Source: Bacteroidales bacterium
Lineage (GTDB): Bacteria; Bacteroidota; Bacteroidia; Bacteroidales; UBA932
Assembly: GCA_004555145.1 (NCBI GenBank)
Contig: SFJB01000020.1
Location: forward strand, 1-18,865
Direction: 5' to 3'
Length of the DNA: 18,865 nucleotides
The notes beneath the pieces were generated by a model. The model was not told the DNA's origin, searched no databases, and was given only the letters and a program-made list of their open reading frames with translations. This document shows positions 1-6,620 of this stretch, piece by piece (position 1 is the stretch's first letter; every line of letters begins with the position of its first letter). The translations under genes were made by a program, and so were the position numbers.

Positions 1-132
1 TAGAATACTTCTATCGTCCTGACATTCTACAGGAGTAGATTCAATCTGATTCGAAACCCATTCGCTTAATTCTTTAATATCACGAGGAGAGTTACTATCC
101 AGCTTTATGATGTAAATTTGAAAAGATGACAT
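1..132 (-). CDS. N-terminal 44 residues of an unidentified protein (partial)
   Basis: An open frame enters from the left edge on the minus strand and starts at ATG 132-130, giving 44 residues that begin MSSFQIYIIKLD. The rest of the gene lies outside the window. The composition is AT-rich and the codon use differs from the GC-richer housekeeping genes that follow, resembling the RhuM gene at the other end. I do not recognise the family; the opening hydrophobic strand followed by charged, helix-prone residues gives no functional clue. The start is supported by two adjacent perfect dyads at 142-165 immediately upstream, one overlapping a near-consensus -7 element, as expected for a promoter/operator. 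It could instead be an internal methionine of a longer frame, but no upstream in-frame start is obvious in the repeat-rich spacer. Confidence 0.5.
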   Translation of the reverse strand, partial: MSSFQIYIIKLDSNSPRDIKELSEWVSNQIESTPVECQDDRSIL

Positions 133-141
133 AATAGAATT

Positions 142-165
142 CCGATTTATCGGTGTAAATTTACA
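142..165 (-). promoter_or_regulatory. Adjacent dyads upstream of the partial gene, possible operator
   Basis: Two perfect palindromes abut: CCGATTTATCGG at 142-153 (5-bp arms, 2-bp centre) and TGTAAATTTACA at 154-165. They end 9 bp before the ATG at 132. The second contains TAAATTTA, seven of eight matches to the Bacteroidota -7 element TAnnTTTG on the minus strand. A regulator bound here could block the promoter of the partial gene. The dyads are seen; the operator role is inference. Confidence 0.35.
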
Positions 166-242
166 TCTATTATCCCGTATGCTTTTACACAGACGGAAAG
201 ATTTAGCACCAAAACAAGAAATCTGCTTGTCAGCATCGATTT

Positions 243-310
243 AATGGCCCGCCCGCTGCAGTCGTTGCTGCGACGAAGAATAGCCCGCCTACAGCGGCGT
301 GGCGGACGAA
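243..310. repeat. Degenerate copies of the intergenic repeat family, left spacer
   Basis: This stretch carries variants of the GAAGAATGGCCCGCCTGCAG motif that recurs at 424-443, 16616-16635 and 17511-17528. It runs directly into the nested palindrome at 311. The right-hand counterpart before 17548 has the same order of motifs (GCTGC, AAGAA, GGCCCGCCTGCAG, GCGGACG) with different filler. There is no credible coding potential: short open frames here come from the repeat itself. Confidence 0.55.
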
Positions 311-382
311 GGCGGGGACAGGATGCCACGAAGGCGGCATAATCCTAAGTAAAAAGCCGCCGTAGTAGCACCTGTCCCCGCC
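311..382. repeat. 72-bp nested palindromic element (MITE/REP-like), complete copy
   Basis: The element is bounded by a perfect 12-bp inverted repeat, GGCGGGGACAGG at 311-322 and CCTGTCCCCGCC at 371-382. Inside it is a second inverted repeat, GGCGGC at 333-338 and GCCGCC around 355-361. The left 49 bp (58 bp counting flank, 302-359) recur at 17539-17596 with a single mismatch, so this is a dispersed element and not a local structure. It has no coding capacity and is too small to carry a transposase. It could be a non-autonomous element mobilised in trans, or a REP-like structured spacer. Confidence 0.7.
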
Positions 383-392
383 GCATCAACAT

Positions 393-466
393 CCGCGTCC
401 GATTCTAATTTTCGTTGCCTCAACGAAGAATGGCCCGCCTGGAGCAGTCGTTGCCTCAACGAAGGC
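393..466. repeat. Single diverged unit of the 73-74-bp intergenic repeat
   Basis: It begins CCGCGTCCGATTCTAATTTT, the same opening as the four tandem units at 16584-16860, and continues with GAAGAATGGCCCGCCTG. A short hairpin TCGTTG-CCT-CAACGA lies at about 412-426 and the same 17 bases recur at about 449-465. One unit here against four at the far end shows that the family is dispersed and that copy number varies by locus. Confidence 0.65.
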
Positions 467-480
467 CGGTACCGGTAATA

Positions 481-527
481 AAAAAAGGTGACTGAAAGTC
501 GTAAGACTGACAGTCACCTTTTATATA
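481..527 (-). terminator. Rho-independent terminator of the TPR-yebC operon
   Basis: On the minus strand, 18 bp past the yebC stop, a perfect 12-bp inverted repeat (AAAAGGTGACTG at 483-494, CAGTCACCTTTT at 511-522) with a nested AGTC/GACT pair in its loop is followed by a run of seven T residues and ATT. This is a textbook intrinsic terminator. The A-rich flank on the other side makes it potentially bidirectional, shielding the housekeeping genes from the repeat spacer. Confidence 0.88.
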
Positions 528-539
528 TAGTCCTGAAGA

Positions 540-1280
540 CTATTCCTCTGCAGGCTTGAGGTTGGTGTAAACGTTCTGCACGTCCTCGTCATCCTCGATC
601 TTCTCGATCAGCTTGTCAACCTCCACGCGGTCCTCTGCGCTGAGTTCCACGAGTTCGGTGTTAGGTATGCGGGTAAACTCCGCAGACACGAGCTCATAGC
701 CATTGTCCTCGATGAACTTCTGAATCTGGTTGAAAGAGGTAAACTCGCCGTAGGCGCAGATGGACTTGTTGTCGTCCTCGTCCACCTCCTCGAAAAGCTC
801 ATCCACGCCGCAGTCTATCATTTCGAGCTCGAGCTCCTCGAGATCGTATTCGCCGTTGATCTTGAAGCGGAATACACTCTTGCGGTCGAACATATAGTCC
901 ACGCTGCCGGAAGTTCCGAGCGAGCCGCCGAACTTGGTGAAATAAGAACGGACGTTCGCAACAGTGCGGTTGTTGTTGTCAGTGGCGGTCTCCACGAGGA
1001 CGGCTATGCCGTGAGGCGCACGGCCCTCGAATACAACCTCCTTGTAATCAGCCTGATCCTTCTCGCTTGCACGCTTGATGGCGCGTTCGATGTTCTCCTT
1101 TGGCATATTCTCGCTGCGTGCTGTCTGAAGCAGGGCGCGGAGACGTGGGTTACCGGTAACGTCCGGACCGCCGGCCTTTACGGCAATGGTGATTTCCTTG
1201 CCGATCTTGGTGAACACTTTGGCCATGTGGCCCCAACGCTTGAACTTTCTTTCCTTTCTGAATTCAAATGCTCTTCCCAT
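540..1280 (-). CDS. yebC: YebC/TACO1-family translation factor
   Basis: The protein is 246 residues, the normal length of the family. YebC proteins act in the cytoplasm; they were long annotated as transcriptional regulators, and more recent work links them to relief of ribosome stalling on proline-rich stretches. Signature segments are visible: MGRAFEFRKERKFKRWG at the start, FTKIGKEITIAVKAGGPDV, NPRLRALLQTARSENMPKENIERAIKRA, the glycine-rich GGSLGTSGSVDYMF, and an acidic C-terminus ending in PAEE. The open frame extends further upstream, but MGRAFEF is the conserved start and the extension would overlap the TPR gene. It lies 19 bp behind the TPR gene and shares its promoter at 2005-2035 and the terminator at 481-527. 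The alternative of a DNA-binding regulator cannot be excluded from sequence. Confidence 0.95.
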   Translation of the reverse strand: MGRAFEFRKERKFKRWGHMAKVFTKIGKEITIAVKAGGPDVTGNPRLRALLQTARSENMPKENIERAIKRASEKDQADYKEVVFEGRAPHGIAVLVETATDNNNRTVANVRSYFTKFGGSLGTSGSVDYMFDRKSVFRFKINGEYDLEELELEMIDCGVDELFEEVDEDDNKSICAYGEFTSFNQIQKFIEDNGYELVSAEFTRIPNTELVELSAEDRVEVDKLIEKIEDDEDVQNVYTNLKPAEE

Positions 1281-1299
1281 AAACCGATAGCTTTTCGAA

Positions 1300-1965
1300 T
1301 TATTTTGCCAGACGGCTGATATACTTGTCGATGTCGTATCCTTCCATTGACTGAGGATACTGCTCCTTGATGGTCTTGTAATACTTGAGGGCCTCTTCGT
1401 TCTTGCCGAGCTGTTCAGCGGTGACACCGGCTTTGAGGAGGTATGCCGCAGCATAGATGTTGTCAATGACGCCGGCAGCCTTCACGAAGCAGTCAAGAGC
1501 CTTCGCATAGTCCTCGAGACCGACATAAGCATCGCCCATACAGGAGATTGAGCGTGCCTTGAGAATGGCATCCTTGCCCTTGTAGTTCTTGAGATAATCG
1601 ATGGCGGACTCGTAGTTGCCGAGCTGGAGCTCGCATATTCCTGCCTCGAACCAGGCGGCGGCAGGAGTTGCCTTACCGTAATCCTCTATCACCTGGGCGA
1701 TACCGAGGTTGTTGCCGTCACCGTTGAGAGCGGTCTCCCAGCTCTCAGCCTTGAATGCCATTTCAGCCGGATAGAGCTGCTGCTGGGCCTCGCGGGCCTT
1801 AGGCTGATAGTACCATTTCTGGAATGCGAAGATACCGAAAGCCACAAGCACTGCAGCAACGGCCACGCCGATGATCAGGTTTTTGTTCTCCTTGAAGAAG
1901 AGGTCGGTCTTTGAAACAGCTTCTACGACGGCCTCTGTCTTTTCCTTACTTTCCTTTGTTGCCAT
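1300..1965 (-). CDS. Membrane-anchored TPR protein (YfgM-like layout)
   Basis: The 221-residue protein has a charged cytoplasmic N-terminus (1-28), one transmembrane helix (about 29-48, IIGVAVAAVLVAFGIFAFQ) and a periplasmic-side helical domain with tetratricopeptide-like repeats (about 95-215; for example YESAIDYLKNYKGKD, YAKALDCFVKAAG and EEALKYYKTIKEQYP). The layout matches YfgM-type proteins, which associate with the Sec translocon and periplasmic chaperones; in Bacteroidales such genes are generally annotated only as tetratricopeptide proteins. The sequence supports an anchored scaffold, and the partner is inference. It is the first gene of an operon with yebC, driven by a strong promoter match at 2005-2035. 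Confidence 0.85.
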   Translation of the reverse strand: MATKESKEKTEAVVEAVSKTDLFFKENKNLIIGVAVAAVLVAFGIFAFQKWYYQPKAREAQQQLYPAEMAFKAESWETALNGDGNNLGIAQVIEDYGKATPAAAWFEAGICELQLGNYESAIDYLKNYKGKDAILKARSISCMGDAYVGLEDYAKALDCFVKAAGVIDNIYAAAYLLKAGVTAEQLGKNEEALKYYKTIKEQYPQSMEGYDIDKYISRLAK

Positions 1966-1991
1966 AATTGCTATTGTTTTATATTATATTT

Positions 1992-2035
1992 CAAATTTAG
2001 CCCGCAAATTTACCAAAAATTGCAGAAACAACAAA
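1992..2035 (-). promoter_or_regulatory. Bacteroidota-type promoter of the TPR-yebC operon
   Basis: On the minus strand TTTG (2035-2032) is followed after exactly 19 bp by TAAATTTG (2012-2005), matching the Bacteroidota -33 TTTG / -7 TAnnTTTG consensus. A second TAAATTTG lies at 1999-1992 and could be an alternative -7 element. The expected start near 1998 gives a leader of about 30 nt. The promoter abuts the 3' end of the AraC-type gene. Confidence 0.75.
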
Positions 2036-2040
2036 GTTCT

Positions 2041-3234
2041 TCAGGACAGATTTTCAGGATGACCCTCAGATTCGCGCCATTCTTTAGGAGAACAGCCCAC
2101 GATATGGCTGAACTGCCTGTGGAAATTGGAGCGGTCGCTGAAGCCGCAGATCTCAGCAATCACATTGGTGCTGGCCTTCCTGTCCTCGAGCAGGAGTTTC
2201 TTGGCATCCTCTATCCTGAGGGCCGTCCTCCAACTGCGGAAATCCTCTCCGACACAGACGGAAAAATAGAGCTGGAGCATCTCCTTAGTCGTATTGAGCT
2301 GCCCGGCTATTTCGTCGCGGCTCTTGTCGTATTCGCGGAAACGTTTTTCGGCAACCCAGTTTGACAGGGCTTTGGATATGCGTTTGAACTCCTTTTCCCT
2401 GGCCTCATCCTGGGATGCATACAGACCGGCCTGCCCCTTGCGGGCCTCTTTGTTCTTATCGCGCACACGCCTTGCCGGCTGGCGGCTCGTTATGTCGAGG
2501 GTCTCGTGGGCAAAAGCGTCGAGGAGTATCTTGTGGCTGCTCAGGAAGCTGATGTAATTGCTTGAGAAATAGAGCATGAACAGGGAGTAGAAGAGCACGT
2601 AAACGACTATTATGAGTTCGCGCTGGAAGAGCAGGTAAAAGCCCATATAGACCAGTATGAACATATCGGTGAGCATCATGATGATGTAGCAGAAGCGTAT
2701 CCAGCGTATCCTGCGGTCATCATCTTCGTCGTAATAGTCCTTGAAACGCTTGCGGCTGCCCACGTAAATCGCATTGAAGCGTATGATGTGATAGACGCAC
2801 TGCAGCACATGAGCCGCCACGAAAATGCCGGTAAGCACCTTTGTGGCCAGGAGGTGTCCGTGCAGATAAACCCTGGCCAGGGCTATTCCCAGAGCAGCGA
2901 TTATTATTACATTGATCAGAAAGAGGTCTCGTCCCATGAACTTATCGTCCAGGAGGCTTATGAGGCTGTAGGACATCACCACCGCTGAAACGGCGGTCAC
3001 AACAAGCATCATCAGGGTGGCGAAACGCGGAAAATCGGCTACATCCCTGTGATAGAGGGTGAACCAGAGCACAGCCGCTATGGCAGCGAAACTGCCGGAA
3101 AGAAACTGCTTGGAAGTGCAGAGTCCCCTGGAATAGTCTGAACGCGGAATCTTGATGAGGGCAAAGATCAGCGAAAAACACACCGAGGCGACGAGGTCGA
3201 TAAGCAGCGACAATTCAAGATATGTATTTATCAT
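2041..3234 (-). CDS. Membrane-bound AraC-family transcriptional regulator
   Basis: The protein has 397 residues. The N-terminal ~230 form about seven hydrophobic helices (roughly 7-29, 46-61, 72-95, 103-122, 130-152, 180-203, 206-230). A charged linker (250-300) follows, then a C-terminal AraC DNA-binding domain with two helix-turn-helix units (about 305-325, and 357-386, containing IAEICGFSDRSNFHRQFSHIVGCSPKEWR). This polytopic-sensor plus AraC design is common in Bacteroidales; ligands and targets are mostly unknown. DNA binding from the inner membrane is inferred from the layout. It is divergent from lysA with a 76-bp shared promoter region, so lysA could be a target, but no operator-like repeat is evident. 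A -7 element TACTTTTG lies at 3271-3264. Confidence 0.9.
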   Translation of the reverse strand: MINTYLELSLLIDLVASVCFSLIFALIKIPRSDYSRGLCTSKQFLSGSFAAIAAVLWFTLYHRDVADFPRFATLMMLVVTAVSAVVMSYSLISLLDDKFMGRDLFLINVIIIAALGIALARVYLHGHLLATKVLTGIFVAAHVLQCVYHIIRFNAIYVGSRKRFKDYYDEDDDRRIRWIRFCYIIMMLTDMFILVYMGFYLLFQRELIIVVYVLFYSLFMLYFSSNYISFLSSHKILLDAFAHETLDITSRQPARRVRDKNKEARKGQAGLYASQDEAREKEFKRISKALSNWVAEKRFREYDKSRDEIAGQLNTTKEMLQLYFSVCVGEDFRSWRTALRIEDAKKLLLEDRKASTNVIAEICGFSDRSNFHRQFSHIVGCSPKEWRESEGHPENLS

Positions 3235-3263
3235 ATAACAATATCAAGGGTTAAGAATGCGTG

Positions 3264-3271
3264 CAAAAGTA
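3264..3271 (-). promoter_or_regulatory. Putative -7 element of the AraC-type gene
   Basis: The minus strand reads TACTTTTG, matching TAnnTTTG, 29 bp before the ATG at 3234. No good TTTG is found at the expected -33 distance, so this rests on the -7 match and position. Confidence 0.45.
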
Positions 3272-3294
3272 CGAAAGAAAATTAAGATTATGAC

Positions 3295-3302
3295 TATATT
3301 TG
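3295..3302 (+). promoter_or_regulatory. Putative -7 element of lysA
   Basis: TATATTTG matches TAnnTTTG and ends 8 bp before the chosen lysA ATG at 3311. The expected transcription start would fall at or just before the start codon, giving a leaderless or nearly leaderless mRNA. There is no clear -33 element. Confidence 0.45.
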
Positions 3303-3310
3303 CCGTTTGT

Positions 3311-4507
3311 ATGAAGAAGAAAGCCAAGAATTTCGAAAACATCAGGACTCCGTTCTATTATTACGATATGGATATCCTGAAAGACACGGCCCGCAAAGTA
3401 AGCGAACTGGCCGGGCAATACGGCATCGAAGTCCACTACGCGACCAAGGCCAACGAGAACGCGCGCATTGTCTCCCTGCTGGGCGAATACGGCTTCGGAG
3501 TCGATTGCGTCAGCGGCGACGAACTGCGTCTAGCCCTCAACTGCGGCATTGCGGCGGAAAAGATAGTATTCGCCGGAGTCGGCAAGAGCGACGAGGAGAT
3601 ATTGAATGCCGGCATAGCAGGCATTGGCGCCCTGAACGTCGAAAGCGTGCAGGAGCTATATATAATAAATGAAATCGCCCGCAAATACGGCTTCACGGCG
3701 AACGTATGCATAAGGGTGAATCCGAACATAGACGCCCACACTTTCAGATACGTCACTTCCGGTCTGAATACCAACAAGTTCGGAGTCTCGGAGAGCGAAT
3801 TCGACGAACTGGTCGAAATGCTTATGCAGTGCGGGAACGTTCGATTCAGGGGCATACACTACCATATAGGTTCCCAGATCACCGACATCGAAAACGTAAC
3901 GCGCGACCTCTGCGTGCGCGCAAACAAGGCGGCCGCCTGGTTCGAGTCAAGGGGTCTGAAGGTGGACATGATAAACCTCGGAGGCGGACTGGGAGTGAAC
4001 TACGACGATCCTTATGCCGAGCCTTTCCCGGATTTCGGTCTCTGGTTCAAAACCATCGCGGAAACCATCGACAGACGGGACGGTCGCACCATTCACGTGG
4101 AGCCGGGCCGTTCTCTGGTTGCCCAGTGCGGAGACCTTATCACCAAGGTACTTTTCGTCAAGGAGACGGAAGCGAAATCCTTCGTGGTGGTGGACGCGGG
4201 AATGAACAACCTCGTACGTCCCGCCTTCTACGGCTCCTTCCACCTCATAGAAAACCTCAGTGCGGAAGAGCGTCCGACCCTGCCTGCAAACCAGCTGTAT
4301 GACGTGGTCGGCCCTGTCTGCGAGTCCAGCGACAGCTGGGGCAAGGGACGCCAGCTGCCTCTGACGGTGCGCGGAGACCTGCTCGTGATACACAGCGCCG
4401 GCGCCTACGGACAGTCGATGTCTACGCGCTACACCCTGCGTCCCATAGCACAGGCCGTCTATTCCGACCGCATAGATGAGGCGGAAAAAGAATGCAGAAT
4501 CCTTTAA
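3311..4507 (+). CDS. lysA: Diaminopimelate decarboxylase
   Basis: LysA catalyses the last step of lysine synthesis, PLP-dependent decarboxylation of meso-diaminopimelate to L-lysine in the cytoplasm, and so draws on the pool that also feeds peptidoglycan. The 398-residue protein shows the fold type III PLP decarboxylase motifs: the PLP lysine in HYATKAN (K46), HIGSQI (185-190), the phosphate-binding GGGLG (224-228), EPGRSLV (264-270), the catalytic-cysteine segment GPVCESSD (C337) and the C-terminal GAYGQSMSTRY (Y366). I chose ATG 3311 because MKKKAKNFENIRTPFYYYD begins the family's conserved N-terminus; ATGs at 3257 and 3290 add only unconserved residues, and both lie upstream of a likely -7 element. 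It leads a run with ffh (23 bp on) and the Dabb gene. Confidence 0.96.
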   Translation: MKKKAKNFENIRTPFYYYDMDILKDTARKVSELAGQYGIEVHYATKANENARIVSLLGEYGFGVDCVSGDELRLALNCGIAAEKIVFAGVGKSDEEILNAGIAGIGALNVESVQELYIINEIARKYGFTANVCIRVNPNIDAHTFRYVTSGLNTNKFGVSESEFDELVEMLMQCGNVRFRGIHYHIGSQITDIENVTRDLCVRANKAAAWFESRGLKVDMINLGGGLGVNYDDPYAEPFPDFGLWFKTIAETIDRRDGRTIHVEPGRSLVAQCGDLITKVLFVKETEAKSFVVVDAGMNNLVRPAFYGSFHLIENLSAEERPTLPANQLYDVVGPVCESSDSWGKGRQLPLTVRGDLLVIHSAGAYGQSMSTRYTLRPIAQAVYSDRIDEAEKECRIL

Positions 4508-4530
4508 CCGAAATATTATCATAAGAATAT

Positions 4531-5847
4531 ATGTTCGAGAATCTCAGTGAAAAGATAGAGAGATCCTTCAAACTGCTCAAGGGAGAAGGCAAGATTACCG
4601 AAATCAACATTGCGGAAGCCCTCAAGGACATACGCCGCGCCCTGCTCGATGCCGACGTAAGCTACAAGATCGCAAAGCAGTTCTGCGACGACGTGAAGAA
4701 GAAAGCGCTTGGCCAGAACGTGCTCACGGCAGTGAAGCCTCAGCAGATGATCGTGAAGATAGTCCATGACGAGCTTGCCGCGCTGATGGGCAGCGAATAC
4801 AGCGACATCAACATCAAGGGACAGCCGGCTGTGGTGCTGGTGGCAGGTCTGAACGGTTCGGGAAAGACTACCTTCTGCGGCAAACTGGCCCTCAACATCA
4901 AGAGCAAACGCGGAACCAAGGTGCTCCTTGCCGCCTGCGACACCTTCCGTCCGGCAGCCATAGAGCAGCTCAAGACCCTGGGTGCCCAGGTCGGCGTCAC
5001 CGTTTACACCGAAGAAGGCGTAAAAGACCCTATATCTATTGCACAAAATGCCATTCACAAGGCCAAGGCCGAGGGCTATCCGGTAGTCATAGTCGATACC
5101 GCCGGACGACTTGCAGTGGACAAGGAGCTGATGGACGAGATTTCAGCCCTGCACGCTGCAGTCAAGCCAAGCGAAACCCTCTTCGTAGTGGATGCGATGA
5201 CCGGTCAGGACGCAGTGGAGACCGCCAAAGCCTTCAATGAGAGACTGGATTTCGACGGAGTCGTACTCACCAAAATGGATGGTGACACCCGCGGAGGTGC
5301 GGCTCTCTCGATAAGGGCGGTAACGGGCAAACCGATCAAATTCATTTCCACAGGCGAGAAGATGGAGGCCCTCGACGTCTTCCATCCGGAGCGTATCGCA
5401 GACCGCATACTTGGCATGGGCGACGTGGTTTCCCTCGTGGAGAAAGCTCAGGAAGCGTATGACGAGAAGGAAGCCCGCGAGCTGAAGAAGAAACTCGCCA
5501 AGGACCAGTTCACCCTTATGGACTTCTACAACCAGATTCAGCAGGTCAAGAAAATGGGCGACATCAAGGAACTCGCATCGATGCTTCCGGGCGTAGGCAA
5601 GGCCATCAAGGATGTCGATATCGACAACGAAAAGGCCTTCAAGGGCATCGAAGCCATAATAATGTCAATGACCCCGGCCGAAAGGGAGCGTCCGGAGATA
5701 ATCAACGGCAGCCGCCGCAAGAGAATCGCAGACGGCTCCGGGACATCGCTTCAGGAAGTCAACAAGCTGCTCAAGCAGTTCGAGGGCACCCGCAAGGCAA
5801 TGAAGCAGTTTATGGGCGGCAATATGAAGAAGAAGAGACTATGGTAA
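4531..5847 (+). CDS. ffh: Signal recognition particle GTPase Ffh
   Basis: Ffh binds 4.5S RNA and hydrophobic signal sequences emerging from the ribosome and hands them to FtsY and the Sec translocon. At 438 residues it has normal length. The N domain (1-90) is followed by the G domain with the P-loop GLNGSGKTT (106-114), DTFRPAA (137-143), DTAGR (189-193) and TKMDGD (247-252), then the methionine-containing M domain (about 300-438) with the RNA-binding segment NGSRRKRIADGSGTSLQEV. The start at 4531 gives the canonical MFENLSEKIERSFKLLKG. Its stop overlaps the next gene's start (ATGGTAA, 5841-5847), indicating translational coupling. No 4.5S RNA gene was recognised nearby. Confidence 0.98.
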   Translation: MFENLSEKIERSFKLLKGEGKITEINIAEALKDIRRALLDADVSYKIAKQFCDDVKKKALGQNVLTAVKPQQMIVKIVHDELAALMGSEYSDINIKGQPAVVLVAGLNGSGKTTFCGKLALNIKSKRGTKVLLAACDTFRPAAIEQLKTLGAQVGVTVYTEEGVKDPISIAQNAIHKAKAEGYPVVIVDTAGRLAVDKELMDEISALHAAVKPSETLFVVDAMTGQDAVETAKAFNERLDFDGVVLTKMDGDTRGGAALSIRAVTGKPIKFISTGEKMEALDVFHPERIADRILGMGDVVSLVEKAQEAYDEKEARELKKKLAKDQFTLMDFYNQIQQVKKMGDIKELASMLPGVGKAIKDVDIDNEKAFKGIEAIIMSMTPAERERPEIINGSRRKRIADGSGTSLQEVNKLLKQFEGTRKAMKQFMGGNMKKKRLW

Positions 5848-6149
5848 GACACATCATACTCTGGAAACTCAAAAGCGAGCTCGGCGAGGCTGAGAAAAGC
5901 GCCGTCAAGAAAGAAATCAAAGCCGGCCTGGAAGCCCTGAAAGGTCAGATTCCCGGTCTGATTGACATCAAGGTGATCATCGACGGACGGCTGGACTCCT
6001 CCAATGCGGACCTTATGCTCGACAGCCTGCTCGAATCGGAGGAGGCATTGAAGGGCTATGCAGTCCATCCTGCGCACGTCGCTGTCGCCAACGGCAAAGT
6101 CCGGCCATATACCGAACTCCGCTGCTGTCTCGATTTCGAAGTGGACTAA
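5841..6149 (+). CDS. Dabb-family (stress-responsive A/B barrel) protein
   Basis: The 102-residue protein opens MVRHIILWKLK, the hallmark of the dimeric alpha/beta-barrel (Dabb) family, and keeps the late His-Pro followed by Y/F pattern (YAVHPAHVAVANGKVRPYTELRCCLDFEVD). Members are small dimeric ferredoxin-fold proteins; some are enzymes, most are uncharacterised, and the family name derives from salt-stress induction of a plant member. Its ATG overlaps the ffh stop by 7 bases, so it is probably translated from the same mRNA. This need not imply a role in SRP. Its stop lies only 3 bp from the stop of the convergent queF gene. Confidence 0.88.
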   Translation: MVRHIILWKLKSELGEAEKSAVKKEIKAGLEALKGQIPGLIDIKVIIDGRLDSSNADLMLDSLLESEEALKGYAVHPAHVAVANGKVRPYTELRCCLDFEVD

Positions 6150-6152
6150 GAC

Positions 6153-6614
6153 TTACTCGTGTTCTTTGAAGCGCTTTGCGGCCAGTTCCTCCCATTCGGT
6201 GCCGGGACGGCCGTAATTTGCGTAAGGCCATATCGATATACCGCCCCTCGGGGTAAACAGCCCGGTCACCTCTATATACTTGGGGTCCATCAGGGCGATC
6301 AGGTCCTTCATTATTATGTTCACACAGTCCTCGTGGAAATCTCCGCGGTTGCGGAAGCTGAAGAGATAGAGCTTGAGGCTCTTGCTCTCGACCATCTTCA
6401 GGTCCGGGACATAACTGATGCGTATTTCGGCAAAGTCCGGCTGTCCGGTTATGGGACATAGGCTGGTGAACTCAGGGCAGTTGAACCTTACCCAATAGTC
6501 ATTATCCGTGTGCCTGTTCATAAAAGTCTCAAGCACTTCAGGGGCATAGTCATCCCTGTAAACCGTCTTGCTGCCGAGGGATTTCAGGCCCTCTCCTTTT
6601 CTTGTCTGGTCCAT
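6153..6614 (-). CDS. queF: NADPH-dependent 7-cyano-7-deazaguanine reductase (type I)
   Basis: QueF reduces preQ0 to preQ1, the base inserted into tRNA on the way to queuosine. The 153-residue length identifies the short, unimodular type. Visible motifs are [20 protein letters not shown] (46-64), in which C53 and D60 fit the spacing of the catalytic Cys and Asp of the Bacillus enzyme, the QueF signature ESKSLKLY (76-83), and GDFHEDCVN (91-99), with the His-Glu pair. It begins 6 bp after the stop of the transporter gene, so both are controlled by the preQ1 riboswitch at 7327-7357. A 12-bp palindrome (CGGAGATCTCCG, 6625-6636) spans the last codons of the upstream gene and could affect coupling between the two. 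Confidence 0.97.
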   Translation of the reverse strand: MDQTRKGEGLKSLGSKTVYRDDYAPEVLETFMNRHTDNDYWVRFNCPEFTSLCPITGQPDFAEIRISYVPDLKMVESKSLKLYLFSFRNRGDFHEDCVNIIMKDLIALMDPKYIEVTGLFTPRGGISIWPYANYGRPGTEWEELAAKRFKEHE

Positions 6615-6620
6615 AGCGAA

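Noticed and set aside
147..329. 60-residue minus-strand frame, and the similar one at 17234-17566 beginning MASCPRLRP
   Set aside because: Both are translations of the dispersed palindromic repeat and its flanks; they share sequence only where the DNA repeat is shared and look nothing like a normal protein.
133..539. tRNA or other known structured RNA in the left spacer
   Set aside because: The inverted repeats do not form a cloverleaf and recur as dispersed repeats; no tRNA-like core motifs were found here or in the other spacers.
1281..1466. N-terminal extension of the yebC frame
   Set aside because: It overlaps the TPR gene and precedes the family's conserved MGRAFEF start.
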